NCBI RefSeq assembly: GCF_020905295.1
Contig: NZ_JAJJMM010000001.1
Location: 6,138,001-6,202,000, forward strand
DNA from: Flavobacterium piscisymbiosum
GTDB taxonomy: Bacteria > Bacteroidota > Bacteroidia > Flavobacteriales > Flavobacteriaceae
Reading direction: 5' to 3'
DNA length: 64,000 nucleotides
This document shows, in pieces, positions 53,299 to 61,713 of this stretch (position 1 is its first letter; every line of letters starts with the position of its first letter). Below the pieces are notes generated by a model. That model was not told the origin of the DNA. It saw only the letters and a program-made list of their open reading frames with translations, and searched no databases. A program made the position numbers and the translations under genes.

Positions 53299-53331
53299 AA
53301 ACCCGACAGGTTTTTAAAACCTGTCGGGTTT
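53299..53331. terminator. 33-nt palindrome with T-tract
   Basis: AAACCCGACAGG (53299-53310) pairs with CCTGTCGGGTTT (53320-53331) and is followed by GTTTTT. It is the second copy of the palindrome at 35529-35561, with a compensatory C-G pair. It may end transcripts from the membrane protein gene. The remaining gap to 53540 holds degenerate GTCATTTCGGAGG-type repeat pieces and no gene. Confidence 0.6.
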
Positions 53332-53547
53332 GTTTTTAAGATACACACAAAGTCACCCCAATATTGTCACCCTGAGCGTCCCGAGACTTCGGGAGAAGGA
53401 CACGTAAGAAGCACTACAAAGATTGTCGATTTTCTTTGGATAATTTCTAGTGTGATTTCTCCTCCGAAATGACAAGATTGCGAAAAAATTCCGCGTAAAT
53501 CCCTTTAATCCGTACAATCCGCGGGCAATTAAAAAACAAATTAACCA

Positions 53548-53579
53548 CAAAAAAAGCTTGTCTTCAACAGACAAGCTTT
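53548..53579 (-). terminator. Intrinsic terminator of the TetR/MFS operon
   Basis: An 11-bp perfect stem AAAGCTTGTCT (53553-53563) / AGACAAGCTTT (53569-53579), loop TCAAC, followed on the minus strand by a T-run. It lies 25 bases after the MFS stop codon. Confidence 0.85.
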
Positions 53580-53603
53580 CTTATTTTCAAACGAACGATT
53601 CGT

Positions 53604-54857
53604 TTATATGTTTACTTCTTTTGCATCATCTTTCGATTTCACTAACTGATTCACTCTCCAAATAAAGAATATCGAACAAAGTGTAATAATTGCAATTACG
53701 TATCCTAAAATATCATAATTTTCAAGCGGAGCAGTTTTAGTTTTCTGATGTACAATGTATCCCGCACAAACCGCTGCGATTCCACCTGCAATTTGTTGTA
53801 AGGAAGATGATATCGACATATAAGCGCCACGATCTTCTAATCCTGGAATAGCTGTGTTTAGCGTTGTGGCAGGAATCATTCGGCTCATAATTCCCATAAA
53901 CAAAATCATATTGATCACTACGATTTCCCATAGCGGAATAGGATTCAGGTTGGTATAAATTAAAATCATAATGATCGAAAGTATAGAACCTGCTGCAAAC
54001 AATTTGAACTTGCTTATTTTATCACTTAACTTCCCGACCAAAGGCATGATAAAAAGAACTGAAAGTCCGGTAAAGAAAAATACCATTGGTAATTCTAATT
54101 GGCTAATTTTTATATTGTTGACCAAAAAAGCACTTCCGAAAGGCTGTAACATAAATCCTCCAACCGAAAGAAAGGCAATAGAAGCAAATCCTATCTGATA
54201 TTGTTTGTTGCTTAGGGTATGCCAAAGATGCAAAAACGGACTCTTATCTGATTGTACTTCAAGGTGTTTGACAATGGGCTGCATTTGAGTAATAATCGCA
54301 ATCAGAATCAGCACTCCTAAAACGGCGATCATGATAAATGCCGAATGCCATCCCCAGTTGTTGGCAAAATACAATCCAACCGGAATTCCAAGAATCTGAC
54401 TGGTGGCAAAAGCCATTTGTATAAAGCCCATCACGCGGCCTCTTTGGTGAATGACGAATAAATCGGTTACGATGGCTAAAGATACTGAGCCAATTACACC
54501 ACCAAAAAGTCCGGTTACGATTCGTGCCATAAGCAACATCATATAACTTGTTGAAAGTGCGCAGAAAACGGTACCAATAATGAATCCTGTATAAAAGAAA
54601 ATCAGTAATTTTTTTCGGTCGAATTTGTCTGCAAAACCTGCTGCTAATAATCCGGATATTCCGGCACTAAACGCATAAGCCGAAACGGCAAAACCAAAGT
54701 TTGCAGTGGTCATGTCGAGTGTTTTCATTAAGATGTCTCCCAGCGGAGAAATGACCATAAAATCAAGAATTACAGTAAACTGCAAAAGTGCCAGAATGGC
54801 GATAATGATTTTTTGGTTAAAAGTAAAAGTGGGGCTTTCCCCTGATGTTTTTTCCAT
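53604..54857 (-). CDS. MFS efflux transporter (DHA1-like)
   Basis: 417 residues with 12 membrane helices. TM1 ends in LDFMVISPLGD, the common drug-exporter motif. GFADKFDRKKLLIFFYTGF follows TM2 (MFS motif A). LMARIVTGLFGGVIGSVSLA is TM4, and LVGKLSDKISKFKLF repeats the motif in the second half. It is last in an operon with a TetR regulator and a small protein, an arrangement typical of inducible drug or metabolite exporters. The substrate is unknown. Confidence 0.88.
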   Translation of the reverse strand: MEKTSGESPTFTFNQKIIIAILALLQFTVILDFMVISPLGDILMKTLDMTTANFGFAVSAYAFSAGISGLLAAGFADKFDRKKLLIFFYTGFIIGTVFCALSTSYMMLLMARIVTGLFGGVIGSVSLAIVTDLFVIHQRGRVMGFIQMAFATSQILGIPVGLYFANNWGWHSAFIMIAVLGVLILIAIITQMQPIVKHLEVQSDKSPFLHLWHTLSNKQYQIGFASIAFLSVGGFMLQPFGSAFLVNNIKISQLELPMVFFFTGLSVLFIMPLVGKLSDKISKFKLFAAGSILSIIMILIYTNLNPIPLWEIVVINMILFMGIMSRMIPATTLNTAIPGLEDRGAYMSISSSLQQIAGGIAAVCAGYIVHQKTKTAPLENYDILGYVIAIITLCSIFFIWRVNQLVKSKDDAKEVNI

Positions 54858-54876
54858 ATAAAGTGGTTATTTTTTA

Positions 54877-55104
54877 TTAATTTAATTCCTGGCATTCATG
54901 ACCAAATTCGTTGATCATACCAATGATTGTTTCGGGTTTTAGTACCGAAGAAACAACGCGGAGTACGCAATCGACATCTTCGTGATCGATACTCCATTGC
55001 TGTATATCCTGATGGTCGTCGAGCGTTTTACGCAGCGGGCAAGCGGGATCTACAGTGGCAATATTCGTTTTAAAAATGTGTATGGTATTTAAATCTGTAT
55101 CCAT
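54877..55104 (-). CDS. Small HMA-like protein (75 aa) between TetR and MFS genes
   Basis: 75 residues, cytosolic. The pattern (IHIFKTNIATVDPACPLRKT, then QQWSIDHEDVDCVLRVVSSV and ETIIGMINEFGHECQEL) looks like the beta-alpha-beta-beta-alpha-beta ferredoxin-like fold of heavy-metal-associated domains. It lacks the CxxC metal motif; Cys 22, 46 and 71 are scattered. It lies 6 bases downstream of the TetR gene and 19 bases upstream of the MFS gene, so it is co-expressed. A ligand-binding or chaperone role for the exporter is possible (inference). Confidence 0.65.
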   Translation of the reverse strand: MDTDLNTIHIFKTNIATVDPACPLRKTLDDHQDIQQWSIDHEDVDCVLRVVSSVLKPETIIGMINEFGHECQELN

Positions 55105-55110
55105 AATTTT

Positions 55111-55707
55111 TCATGGTTTTAGAGCTTTTATGGTTCGGCTAAAAGCTTCTTTCATAATTTCACTGGTAAGCTTAAATGGCTTCCCTCCCATACTCTTACC
55201 CTCAGTATGCAAGTTCAACAGCGTGTATAATGGTCCGTAGGCGACAGACCAAAAGGCTTCAAATGTCATAGGGACCAGTTCTTTGTTACGTAGTCCGTTA
55301 TCTATAAACTCTTTCATAATCATTCTAAAATCTGCAAACTCCTGAATAGAATCCAGAATAATTTCTGAGTGAGGCGAATGTTTGACGATTTCAAAAAAAG
55401 CAACTTCCTTGGGGTATTTCATGGTAAACGCCGCACGGTTTTCCCATTGCTTCCATAATCCTTCTTCAAACGACACTTGAGGTGAAAAGTTTTTTACCGT
55501 GCTGGTAAAAAACTTAAGTGCAGTAATGGCACCTATTTTTTGTATTAAGTCATCTTTGTCTTTATAATAAATATATAAGGTTCCAACAGAAATCGAGCAG
55601 GCTTTTGCCAGTTTGTTCATGCTGAAACCCTGAAATCCGTCTTGTACGATTTGATCTATGGCAGTCGAAATTACCAGTTTTTCTTTATCAACATCACGTA
55701 TTCTCAT
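55111..55707 (-). CDS. TetR family transcriptional regulator
   Basis: 198 residues from the ATG ending at 55707 (MRIRDVDKEKLVISTAIDQI). An earlier ATG (55749) lies upstream of the promoter box and would add residues not typical of the family. The helix-turn-helix is FSMNKLAKACSISVGTLYIY, then YKDKDDLIQKI. The ligand-binding C-terminal domain is all helical. It is first in the TetR, small protein, MFS operon and should repress it until ligand binds. A dyad GAATGAACATTC lies directly upstream. Confidence 0.9.
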   Translation of the reverse strand: MRIRDVDKEKLVISTAIDQIVQDGFQGFSMNKLAKACSISVGTLYIYYKDKDDLIQKIGAITALKFFTSTVKNFSPQVSFEEGLWKQWENRAAFTMKYPKEVAFFEIVKHSPHSEIILDSIQEFADFRMIMKEFIDNGLRNKELVPMTFEAFWSVAYGPLYTLLNLHTEGKSMGGKPFKLTSEIMKEAFSRTIKALKP

Positions 55708-55720
55708 GGTATTTTTTTGG

Positions 55721-55751
55721 CAAAGATAAAACAATAAATGAATGAACATTC
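55721..55751 (-). promoter_or_regulatory. Promoter and TetR operator candidate
   Basis: On the minus strand a TATCTTTG -7 box (plus CAAAGATA, 55721-55728) lies 13 bases upstream of the start. The dyad GAATGAACATTC (55740-55751) sits just upstream of it, in the spacer or -33 region. No good TTTG box was found at the expected distance, consistent with an activator-independent but repressed promoter. Confidence 0.5.
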
Positions 55752-55837
55752 TTTTATTAATTATTTTTTTGAAATTATTTTAATGAAGAAAAATAACAGG
55801 TTTTCAAATTCAGATCTAAATAGTCTTGATATGGAAA

Positions 55838-56290
55838 AAACATAGCCAACGGTTTCAACCGTTGGGACACAATATATGTATCGTGTTTCATTATTTCGAT
55901 ACGTTATTTTTATACGTTGTTTCGATGCGTTATTTTGATGCGTTATTTTGATGCGTTATTTTGATGCGTTATTTTTGATGCGTTATTTTTGATGCGTTAT
56001 TTTTGATGCGTTATTTTTGATGCGTTATTTTTGATGCGTTATTTTGATGCGTTATTTCGATACGTTATTTCGATACGTTATTTCGATACGTTATTTCGAT
56101 ACGTTATTTCGATACGTTATTTCGATACGTTATTTCGATACGTTATTTCGATACGTTATTTCGATACGTTATTTCGATACGTTATTTCGATACGTTATTT
56201 CGATACGTTATTTCGATACGTTATTTCGATACGTTATTTCGATACGTTATTTCGATACGTTTCCCGTGGTTGAAACCACGGGCTATGTTT
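55838..56290. repeat. Inverted-hairpin-bounded element containing a 13-bp minisatellite
   Basis: The left end AAACATAGCC leads into hairpin CCAACGG-TTTCAA-CCGTTGG (55846-55865). The right end is hairpin CCCGTGG-TTGAAA-CCACGGG (56263-56282) leading into CTATGTTT. The ends are inverted repeats of each other, while the stems differ by compensatory changes. The interior is a tandem array (listed separately). Confidence 0.8.
55891..56259. repeat. Tandem array of 28 units of 13-14 bp (TTATTTCGATACG)
   Basis: I count 28 units: 16 identical TTATTTCGATACG copies at the right (56052-56259). To the left are 12 variants, including TTATTTTGATGCG and five 14-base TTATTTTTGATGCG units. The left-to-right gradient suggests growth at the right end. 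Any reading frame through it is a by-product of the repeat. The surrounding gap 55752-56812 has no gene. Confidence 0.9.
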
Positions 56291-56332
56291 GAAATACGAT
56301 AAGTTAAGATTTCAACAAAATATATCGCGAAA

Positions 56333-56419
56333 GTTTGTCATTTCTCCTTTCGGTCGAAATGCCAAAAATGTGCAGATCGGCTTTGAAAATATGTGATTTT
56401 CTTTTGTGAAATGACAAAC
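56333..56419. repeat. Short member of the GTTTGTCATTTC inverted repeat family
   Basis: GTTTGTCATTTC (56333-56344) and GAAATGACAAAC (56408-56419) are exact complements 63 bases apart. The interior CCTTTCGGTCGAAATG is shared with 18911-19116. Confidence 0.65.
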
Positions 56420-56452
56420 CAGACCAAAATATTCTTATGAAAGTGAGTGCCC

Positions 56453-56586
56453 TAGCCCCGATAGTCCCGAAGCTTCGGGAGAAAATCCTTTTGTGCCGGT
56501 CCCGATAGCTATCGGGAGGCACAAAAGATTGGAACGGATTGCTTCGCCAGTTCGCTCTTTCAGGCTCGGGTGCGGGATTAGCTCCT
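56453..56586 (-). repeat. Dispersed hairpin element, copy 2 (with inserted palindromes)
   Basis: Reads on the minus strand as AGGAGCTAATCCCGC ... TATCGGGGCTA like copies at 18803 and 58634. The central stem is CCTTTTGTGCC (56487-56497) with GGCACAAAAG (56518-56527). Its loop carries the palindrome CCCGATAGCTATCGGG, and a TCCCGAAGCTTCGGGA palindrome is inserted at 56465-56480. Confidence 0.7.
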
Positions 56587-56732
56587 GAAAAAAATATAAA
56601 TTAAATGTGTTTTTCAAGACATAGAACTTTGACCAAATTAGAACCACACGTAATTTAAAATCACCTATTTGTAAAAAATCCTTTTTAATCCTTTAATCAG
56701 TGGCTATAAAAAAACACATCACTTTATTCCAT

Positions 56733-56764
56733 AAAAAAACTCCTGCTCAGATGAACAGGAGTTT
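56733..56764 (-). terminator. Intrinsic terminator of the glycosyltransferase gene
   Basis: AAACTCCTG (56737-56745) pairs with CAGGAGTTT (56756-56764), 10-base loop, followed on the minus strand by a T-run (plus A-run 56733-56739), about 50 bases after the stop codon. Confidence 0.8.
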
Positions 56765-56812
56765 CAAAAACAAATCTAATTTCAATTTCTAATCTAATTC
56801 TAAGTATTTAAT

Positions 56813-58267
56813 TTATGCTAAACCACGTGTTAACCAACCTCTTTTATTGGCTGTAACGATGGCATATGGTGTAATCCAGAATAGGCTAAAGGTGTAAAAA
56901 ACACTGTATGAATAGGCCCAAAGTGAATCTGAAAAATTATATCTTTTTGCGTAAAACAAAACCGGAAAGCTTGATACGATTAAGATTCCTAAAAGTGTTG
57001 AACTTAAAAACAATAGTGGGTGAATGGCGATAAAAAAGAACATAAAAAGCATGAACGGATACGCCATAGCGATTCTTAATGCCTGGTTCAGCCATAAAAG
57101 TCTTGAACCAAATTTAGATCCTTCTCTAAAATCTGTGAAAACGTATTTTGCCATTGCGATGTTTTCACGTACGTTACTTCTGCTCCATCTAATAAACATT
57201 TTGTACAATCCGGTGTATTCTTCAGGAACGTTTGTCAATACATACGCATTTCTTTGAAACAATACGTGCTGACCTTGTTTTAGGATCATATTGGTCATGG
57301 CGCGATCTTCACCAATGTCTGATGGCTGTCCCATAAAAGTTTGGTTGATCCATTCGTCAAGACAAGCGAAAACGGCTGTTTTTCTGTAAGCTGCCGCTGC
57401 TCCCGGAGTACAAAGAACCGAACCTAATTTGCTTTCGGCAGAACGCATGAATTCAAAACTCATTACGAAACTTACATTCAGCATTTTTGGTAAAATTGCT
57501 TTTTTGCTGTTTAGAACATGAACGTTTCCTGCAACTGCTCCACATTTTTCGTCTACCACAAACGGGCTAACTAAATTACGTAGCGTATCTTTTTTTACGA
57601 TTGAATCACTGTCTACCGTTACAAAAATTTCTCCGGTTCCTAATTCAAATCCGCGGTATAGGGCGTGACGTTTTCCTGCGTTTGCCGGTTGTTGAAAAAT
57701 CGTTAAACGATCTCCCAATTTTATTTTGGCCTGTTGCATCCAGTACCAGGTATCATCTTTACTTCCGTCATCAACGGCTAATATTTCTAGTTTATGTGCA
57801 GGGAAATCACTTTCGGCCAAACTCAATAAAGTATCCCAAACTAGTTTTCCTTCGTTATACGCAGGAACGATTACGGTAACAGTTGGCAACATTTCATCCG
57901 AAACGGATTCGATTGGCTTGTATTTAAAAAACAGGTATAAGTTGTAAAGGAAAACTCCTGTCTGAAAGAAAAATAACAATCCCGCAACAATCAGGAATGG
58001 TAATCCCCAGGAAGAGTTTAATCGCTCAATTTGAAACTGATCGAAGTCGTCCTGCAAATGGTATACAGAATAGGCTCCCACAAACATTAAGATAAAAGTA
58101 CTTACCAGCACAAATAACCCAAACTTACTTTTGGTGCGCTCGCTTACTTTTTTTGTTGCTGCATGATCATTACTGATACGAAAAATGGAACTGTTTAAGG
58201 CTTGTTCGTTGTTAAGGTCTGATTTCGAAGTATAAAATTGTTCTGATGTTAAGGTTTCACTTTTCAT
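56813..58267 (-). CDS. Membrane glycosyltransferase family 2 (hyaluronan/cellulose synthase-like)
   Basis: 484 residues. Two N-terminal helices (about 48-68 and 85-112), a cytosolic GT-A domain (about 125-370) and three to four C-terminal helices. Catalytic motifs are VDDGSKDD, DSDS (nucleotide and metal binding), GED (catalytic Asp region) and RWSRS, the R/QxxRW-type motif of processive beta-glycosyltransferases. CTPGAAAAYR matches the NodC/HAS group. It should polymerise or transfer a sugar into an exported polysaccharide; the product is unknown. It stands alone with its own terminator. Confidence 0.88.
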   Translation of the reverse strand: MKSETLTSEQFYTSKSDLNNEQALNSSIFRISNDHAATKKVSERTKSKFGLFVLVSTFILMFVGAYSVYHLQDDFDQFQIERLNSSWGLPFLIVAGLLFFFQTGVFLYNLYLFFKYKPIESVSDEMLPTVTVIVPAYNEGKLVWDTLLSLAESDFPAHKLEILAVDDGSKDDTWYWMQQAKIKLGDRLTIFQQPANAGKRHALYRGFELGTGEIFVTVDSDSIVKKDTLRNLVSPFVVDEKCGAVAGNVHVLNSKKAILPKMLNVSFVMSFEFMRSAESKLGSVLCTPGAAAAYRKTAVFACLDEWINQTFMGQPSDIGEDRAMTNMILKQGQHVLFQRNAYVLTNVPEEYTGLYKMFIRWSRSNVRENIAMAKYVFTDFREGSKFGSRLLWLNQALRIAMAYPFMLFMFFFIAIHPLLFLSSTLLGILIVSSFPVLFYAKRYNFSDSLWAYSYSVFYTFSLFWITPYAIVTANKRGWLTRGLA

Positions 58268-58633
58268 ATGACACTACTTTTGATTTGCTTTGTATGGCTT
58301 TTATTTTTTTGCTTTCCTCCCGATTCGTTATTTTCATTTATCGACAGAAATCTACATTATCCCATTTTGCAAGCCTTGTGCCATTATTAGTTTTTACTGG
58401 TTTTGAGTTGTTTAGCGGTTTTGGCAATTTAGAGAGTGTGTAATTATTATACGGTTTTAGGATACAGTATACAGTTTTTGTTGGGGTTTGGGAGTTTTTT
58501 GAGTTGAGGTTTTGTTGTGCCCGATAGGGCTTGAAGTTTCATTATAACGCTTTCTGAGATTTATTATTGTTACGCTGAGAGAAGTTGAAGGATTTTTGGG
58601 ATTTGGAATTTAAAATTTTGGAATTTAATTTTT

Positions 58634-58712
58634 AGGAGCTATTTCCAGCCATCCACTATATCTTTTCCTTGCTAAAGGAGCAAGAAAAAGGATGCCGCTT
58701 CTGTCTGGGCTA
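58634..58712 (+). repeat. Dispersed hairpin element, copy 3 (diverged)
   Basis: Begins AGGAGCTATTTCCAGCCATCC and ends CTGTCTGGGCTA. The stem CTTTTCCTTGCT (58662-58673) pairs at 11 of 12 positions with AGCAAGAAAAAG (58679-58690). Most bases of the stem differ from copy 1, yet pairing is kept. The rest of 58268-58830 has a degenerate GCTGAGAGAAGTTGAAGG piece and no gene. Confidence 0.65.
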
Positions 58713-58830
58713 GGGGTTTTGGGGGTTATTTAGAAGATACATTTCAAAAAAGCACAAATAACCACAAGAGAAAACCAACAGAAAGAAGAACTGACTGAAA
58801 AACCAGTTATTCGGAAATCCCGAACAACTA

Positions 58831-61710
58831 CTAAGCCATCATTCCGTTTACAAAAACCTCTACGAACTCCTTCATTCTTGCAATAATTCGATCGCCAATA
58901 ACCCTTGCCTGAAGAATACTTGGTCTATTGTCTAAACATTGAAAAACTTCGTCTTTTATTGGTTCTCTACCGCTATAAATATAAGCATCAATCAGTGCTT
59001 TGAATTGGGCTTTGTCCAGATGTTCTTCTTCACACAATTTTCCTAATGCTAATACTTTTTGATCTTGCCAGAATTTTTCAAACTCATCTTCGATCGAATC
59101 GCCATCTTTAATGTGGGGCATATTCTCATCGATGAATTTTTGGATCAATTCTCTTTTACTTCTCAATTGAATATCACCGCCCAATAAATCAATAATAACT
59201 TTTCTTTGAGCAGCCGCTGTAGTAGGAGTTTTAGCTCCTTTTAATTGTGCTAATAATTTCAAAATATAAGCCACATTTATTTGATCTCTATGGATTAATT
59301 CTAATTCAAAATCAATATCTTCAAGTATAGAGGATTTTTGTTTTTGATTGTCTTGTTTTACTTTTTCGTACAAGTCTAGATATTTGCTTTTGTAGTCTTC
59401 AAATTCCTGCTCATCAATTGGTAAATCATCCCAGTTAAAATCAGTGTAGGATTGTAATACATTCATCGCTCGCATTAATTTTCTGAAAGCTTGCACAAAT
59501 TTCGCCTCGTCTTCTTCGCTTTCTAGATCATCTACACTTTGATAGGTTGGTGTTATTTCTCTTAAAAGTTTTAATGCTTCATCAAACTTTGCCGCTATCT
59601 TTTCGTAATCGGGCATTGTAACAACTTCTATCGCCTCTTTATTCGAAAACAAAGTAATTGCATCATCAGTTGCTTTTTTAAGGTTTCTGAAGGCTAAAAT
59701 ATTTCCTTGAGACTTCTGTTCTCCTAAAATTCTATTTGTCCTTGAATAAGCTTGTATTAATCCGTGTTGTTTCAGGTTTTTATCTACATAAAGTGTATTT
59801 ACTTTTTTAGCATCAAAACCAGTCAACATCATATTTACAACAATGACAATATCCAAACGATCAGCTTCGTTATTGAAATTTTCCTTTTCACGATTTTTTA
59901 ATCGTTTACTAATGTTTTGGAAATATTTTTCGAATGATGAACTATCTTTATTTGTAAAACTGGTACCATACATTGCATTATAATGTCCAATGTATTTTTC
60001 AAGTTTATCTCTGGTATGCCTGGATTCATAAAGAGTTCTTGGTTCTGCCAAAACATCAAAATCTACTTCATCAGAAGGAAGAAAATCTTGTGCCTCGTCT
60101 GAATCTTCATTTGTACCATAAGTAAAAATAGTCGCAATACGCAAATCGTGTTCTCCGGCTTCTTTCTTTTGCTGAAAAAGATCATAATACTGAATAACAT
60201 TATCAATACTACTTACTGCAAGCAAAGCAGAATAATCTTTATTAAATGTTTTTTGATTGTGATAGGCAATAATATAGTCAACAATTTTGTTGATTCTCTT
60301 TTTAGAATTTAATACTTCTTGTTTATCAATATCTTCTACCTCAATATCAATAAAAGTATTGCTCTTGTTTTTGTATTTCCCCACATATTCAATTCCAAAA
60401 CGCAACACGTTTTGATCGCGAATAGCATCTGTAATTACATATTTATGCAAACAGTTTCCAAACAAATCTTTGGTGGTTCGTTTTCCTAAATCATTTTTAG
60501 AAGCGTTTTCTGCAAATATAGGCGTTCCTGTAAAACCTATTAATTGGCTTTTCTCAAAGAATTTTGTAATGCGTTCATGCGTTTCTCCAAACTGAGAACG
60601 ATGGCATTCATCAAAAATAAAAACGTTTTTTTTATGTCGCAAAGGCTCAATATTTCCTTTAAAACGTTCTGAAACTGCATTATTTAATTTCTGAATAGTT
60701 GTTAAAACCAACTTAGTATTATCTGTTAATTGTCTGATTAGGGATTGCGTATTATCGGTAACATCAACACTATCTTTTTTGAAAGCGTTGAATTCGTTCA
60801 TAGTTTGATAATCCAAATCTTTTCTGTCGACTACAAAAACTACTTTGTACACCTCAGGCAATTCCATCAATATTTGACTCGCTTTAAACGAAGTCAGGGT
60901 TTTACCTGAACCTGTAGTGTGCCAGATGTAAGCGTTATTATTGGAGTTTTTAACCTGATGAATAATCGCTTCTGTTGCAAAATATTGATAAGGTCGCAAT
61001 ATCATCATTACCTTATGTGTCTCATTTATTACAATATAATGCGAGATCATTTTACCCAAGTGATTTGGGTTCAGAAAAGCATCTGCAAAATCAGGTAACT
61101 CTTTAATATTTTTATTATTAGCATCTGCCCAAAAGAAGGTTTGCTTAACCGACTGCAATTTGTTGTTGGCTAAATATTTGGTATTAACACCGTTGCTTAT
61201 TACAAATAATTGTACATATTGAAACAAACCATGATTGCTCCAAAAAGAATGCATTTGGTAGCGATTGATTTGGTTAAACGCTTCTTTGATTTCGATACCA
61301 GAACGTTTGAGTTCTATTTGTACTAAAGGCAAACCGTTTACCAAAAGCGTTACATCAAAACGATTCTTGTAACTTCCTTCAAGACTTATTTGATTGGTTA
61401 CCTGAAATAAATTTTGACTATTATCTTCGGTATTAAAAAAACGAACATAAAACGAAGTGCCATCTTCTTTGGTTAAATTATAATAATCTCTTAGTGTTTT
61501 GGCTTTCTCAAAAACATTACCTTTTGCTAAATGATTCAAAATAGCATCAAACTCTTTTAGAGTAAAAGTAGTTTGGTTAAAAACTTCAAGTTGATTTTTT
61601 AGGTTGGAAACCAAAGCATCTCCATCCTGTATTTTAATGGGCGTATAATCCAAGCCAACCAATTGCTTGATTAAGTTGTTTTCTAATACAGCTTCAGATT
61701 GATGTCCCAT
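58831..61710 (-). CDS. hsdR: Type I restriction enzyme, R subunit
   Basis: 959 residues. The N-terminal nuclease (PD-(D/E)xK type) has Asp 119 and Glu 133-x-Lys 135 in NRFDVTLLVNGLPLVQIELK. The SF2 motor has Walker A TGSGKT (266-271), DECH (367-370), IGFTGTP (391-397) and AYSRTNR. The C-terminal helical part contacts the methyltransferase. It translocates and cuts DNA not methylated at the sequence chosen by HsdS. It follows a RAYT gene by only 3 bases, on the same strand as hsdM and hsdS, so the operon appears interrupted but not broken. Confidence 0.95.
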   Translation of the reverse strand: MGHQSEAVLENNLIKQLVGLDYTPIKIQDGDALVSNLKNQLEVFNQTTFTLKEFDAILNHLAKGNVFEKAKTLRDYYNLTKEDGTSFYVRFFNTEDNSQNLFQVTNQISLEGSYKNRFDVTLLVNGLPLVQIELKRSGIEIKEAFNQINRYQMHSFWSNHGLFQYVQLFVISNGVNTKYLANNKLQSVKQTFFWADANNKNIKELPDFADAFLNPNHLGKMISHYIVINETHKVMMILRPYQYFATEAIIHQVKNSNNNAYIWHTTGSGKTLTSFKASQILMELPEVYKVVFVVDRKDLDYQTMNEFNAFKKDSVDVTDNTQSLIRQLTDNTKLVLTTIQKLNNAVSERFKGNIEPLRHKKNVFIFDECHRSQFGETHERITKFFEKSQLIGFTGTPIFAENASKNDLGKRTTKDLFGNCLHKYVITDAIRDQNVLRFGIEYVGKYKNKSNTFIDIEVEDIDKQEVLNSKKRINKIVDYIIAYHNQKTFNKDYSALLAVSSIDNVIQYYDLFQQKKEAGEHDLRIATIFTYGTNEDSDEAQDFLPSDEVDFDVLAEPRTLYESRHTRDKLEKYIGHYNAMYGTSFTNKDSSSFEKYFQNISKRLKNREKENFNNEADRLDIVIVVNMMLTGFDAKKVNTLYVDKNLKQHGLIQAYSRTNRILGEQKSQGNILAFRNLKKATDDAITLFSNKEAIEVVTMPDYEKIAAKFDEALKLLREITPTYQSVDDLESEEDEAKFVQAFRKLMRAMNVLQSYTDFNWDDLPIDEQEFEDYKSKYLDLYEKVKQDNQKQKSSILEDIDFELELIHRDQINVAYILKLLAQLKGAKTPTTAAAQRKVIIDLLGGDIQLRSKRELIQKFIDENMPHIKDGDSIEDEFEKFWQDQKVLALGKLCEEEHLDKAQFKALIDAYIYSGREPIKDEVFQCLDNRPSILQARVIGDRIIARMKEFVEVFVNGMMA

Positions 61711-61713
61711 TTT

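Noticed and set aside
55891..56259. Possible CRISPR array
   Set aside because: Units are contiguous 13-14-base repeats with no spacers, and no cas genes are nearby.
56031..56292. Two overlapping reading frames encoding a repeated RYFDTLFRYVISI-type peptide
   Set aside because: They arise only because three 13-base units make 39 bases, a multiple of three. There is no start context, and the array continues outside the frames with 14-base units that shift frame.
58246..58443. Small hydrophobic plus-strand frame near the glycosyltransferase start
   Set aside because: It overlaps the start of the glycosyltransferase gene on the opposite strand, has no promoter or conserved features, and looks like a chance frame in AT-rich DNA.
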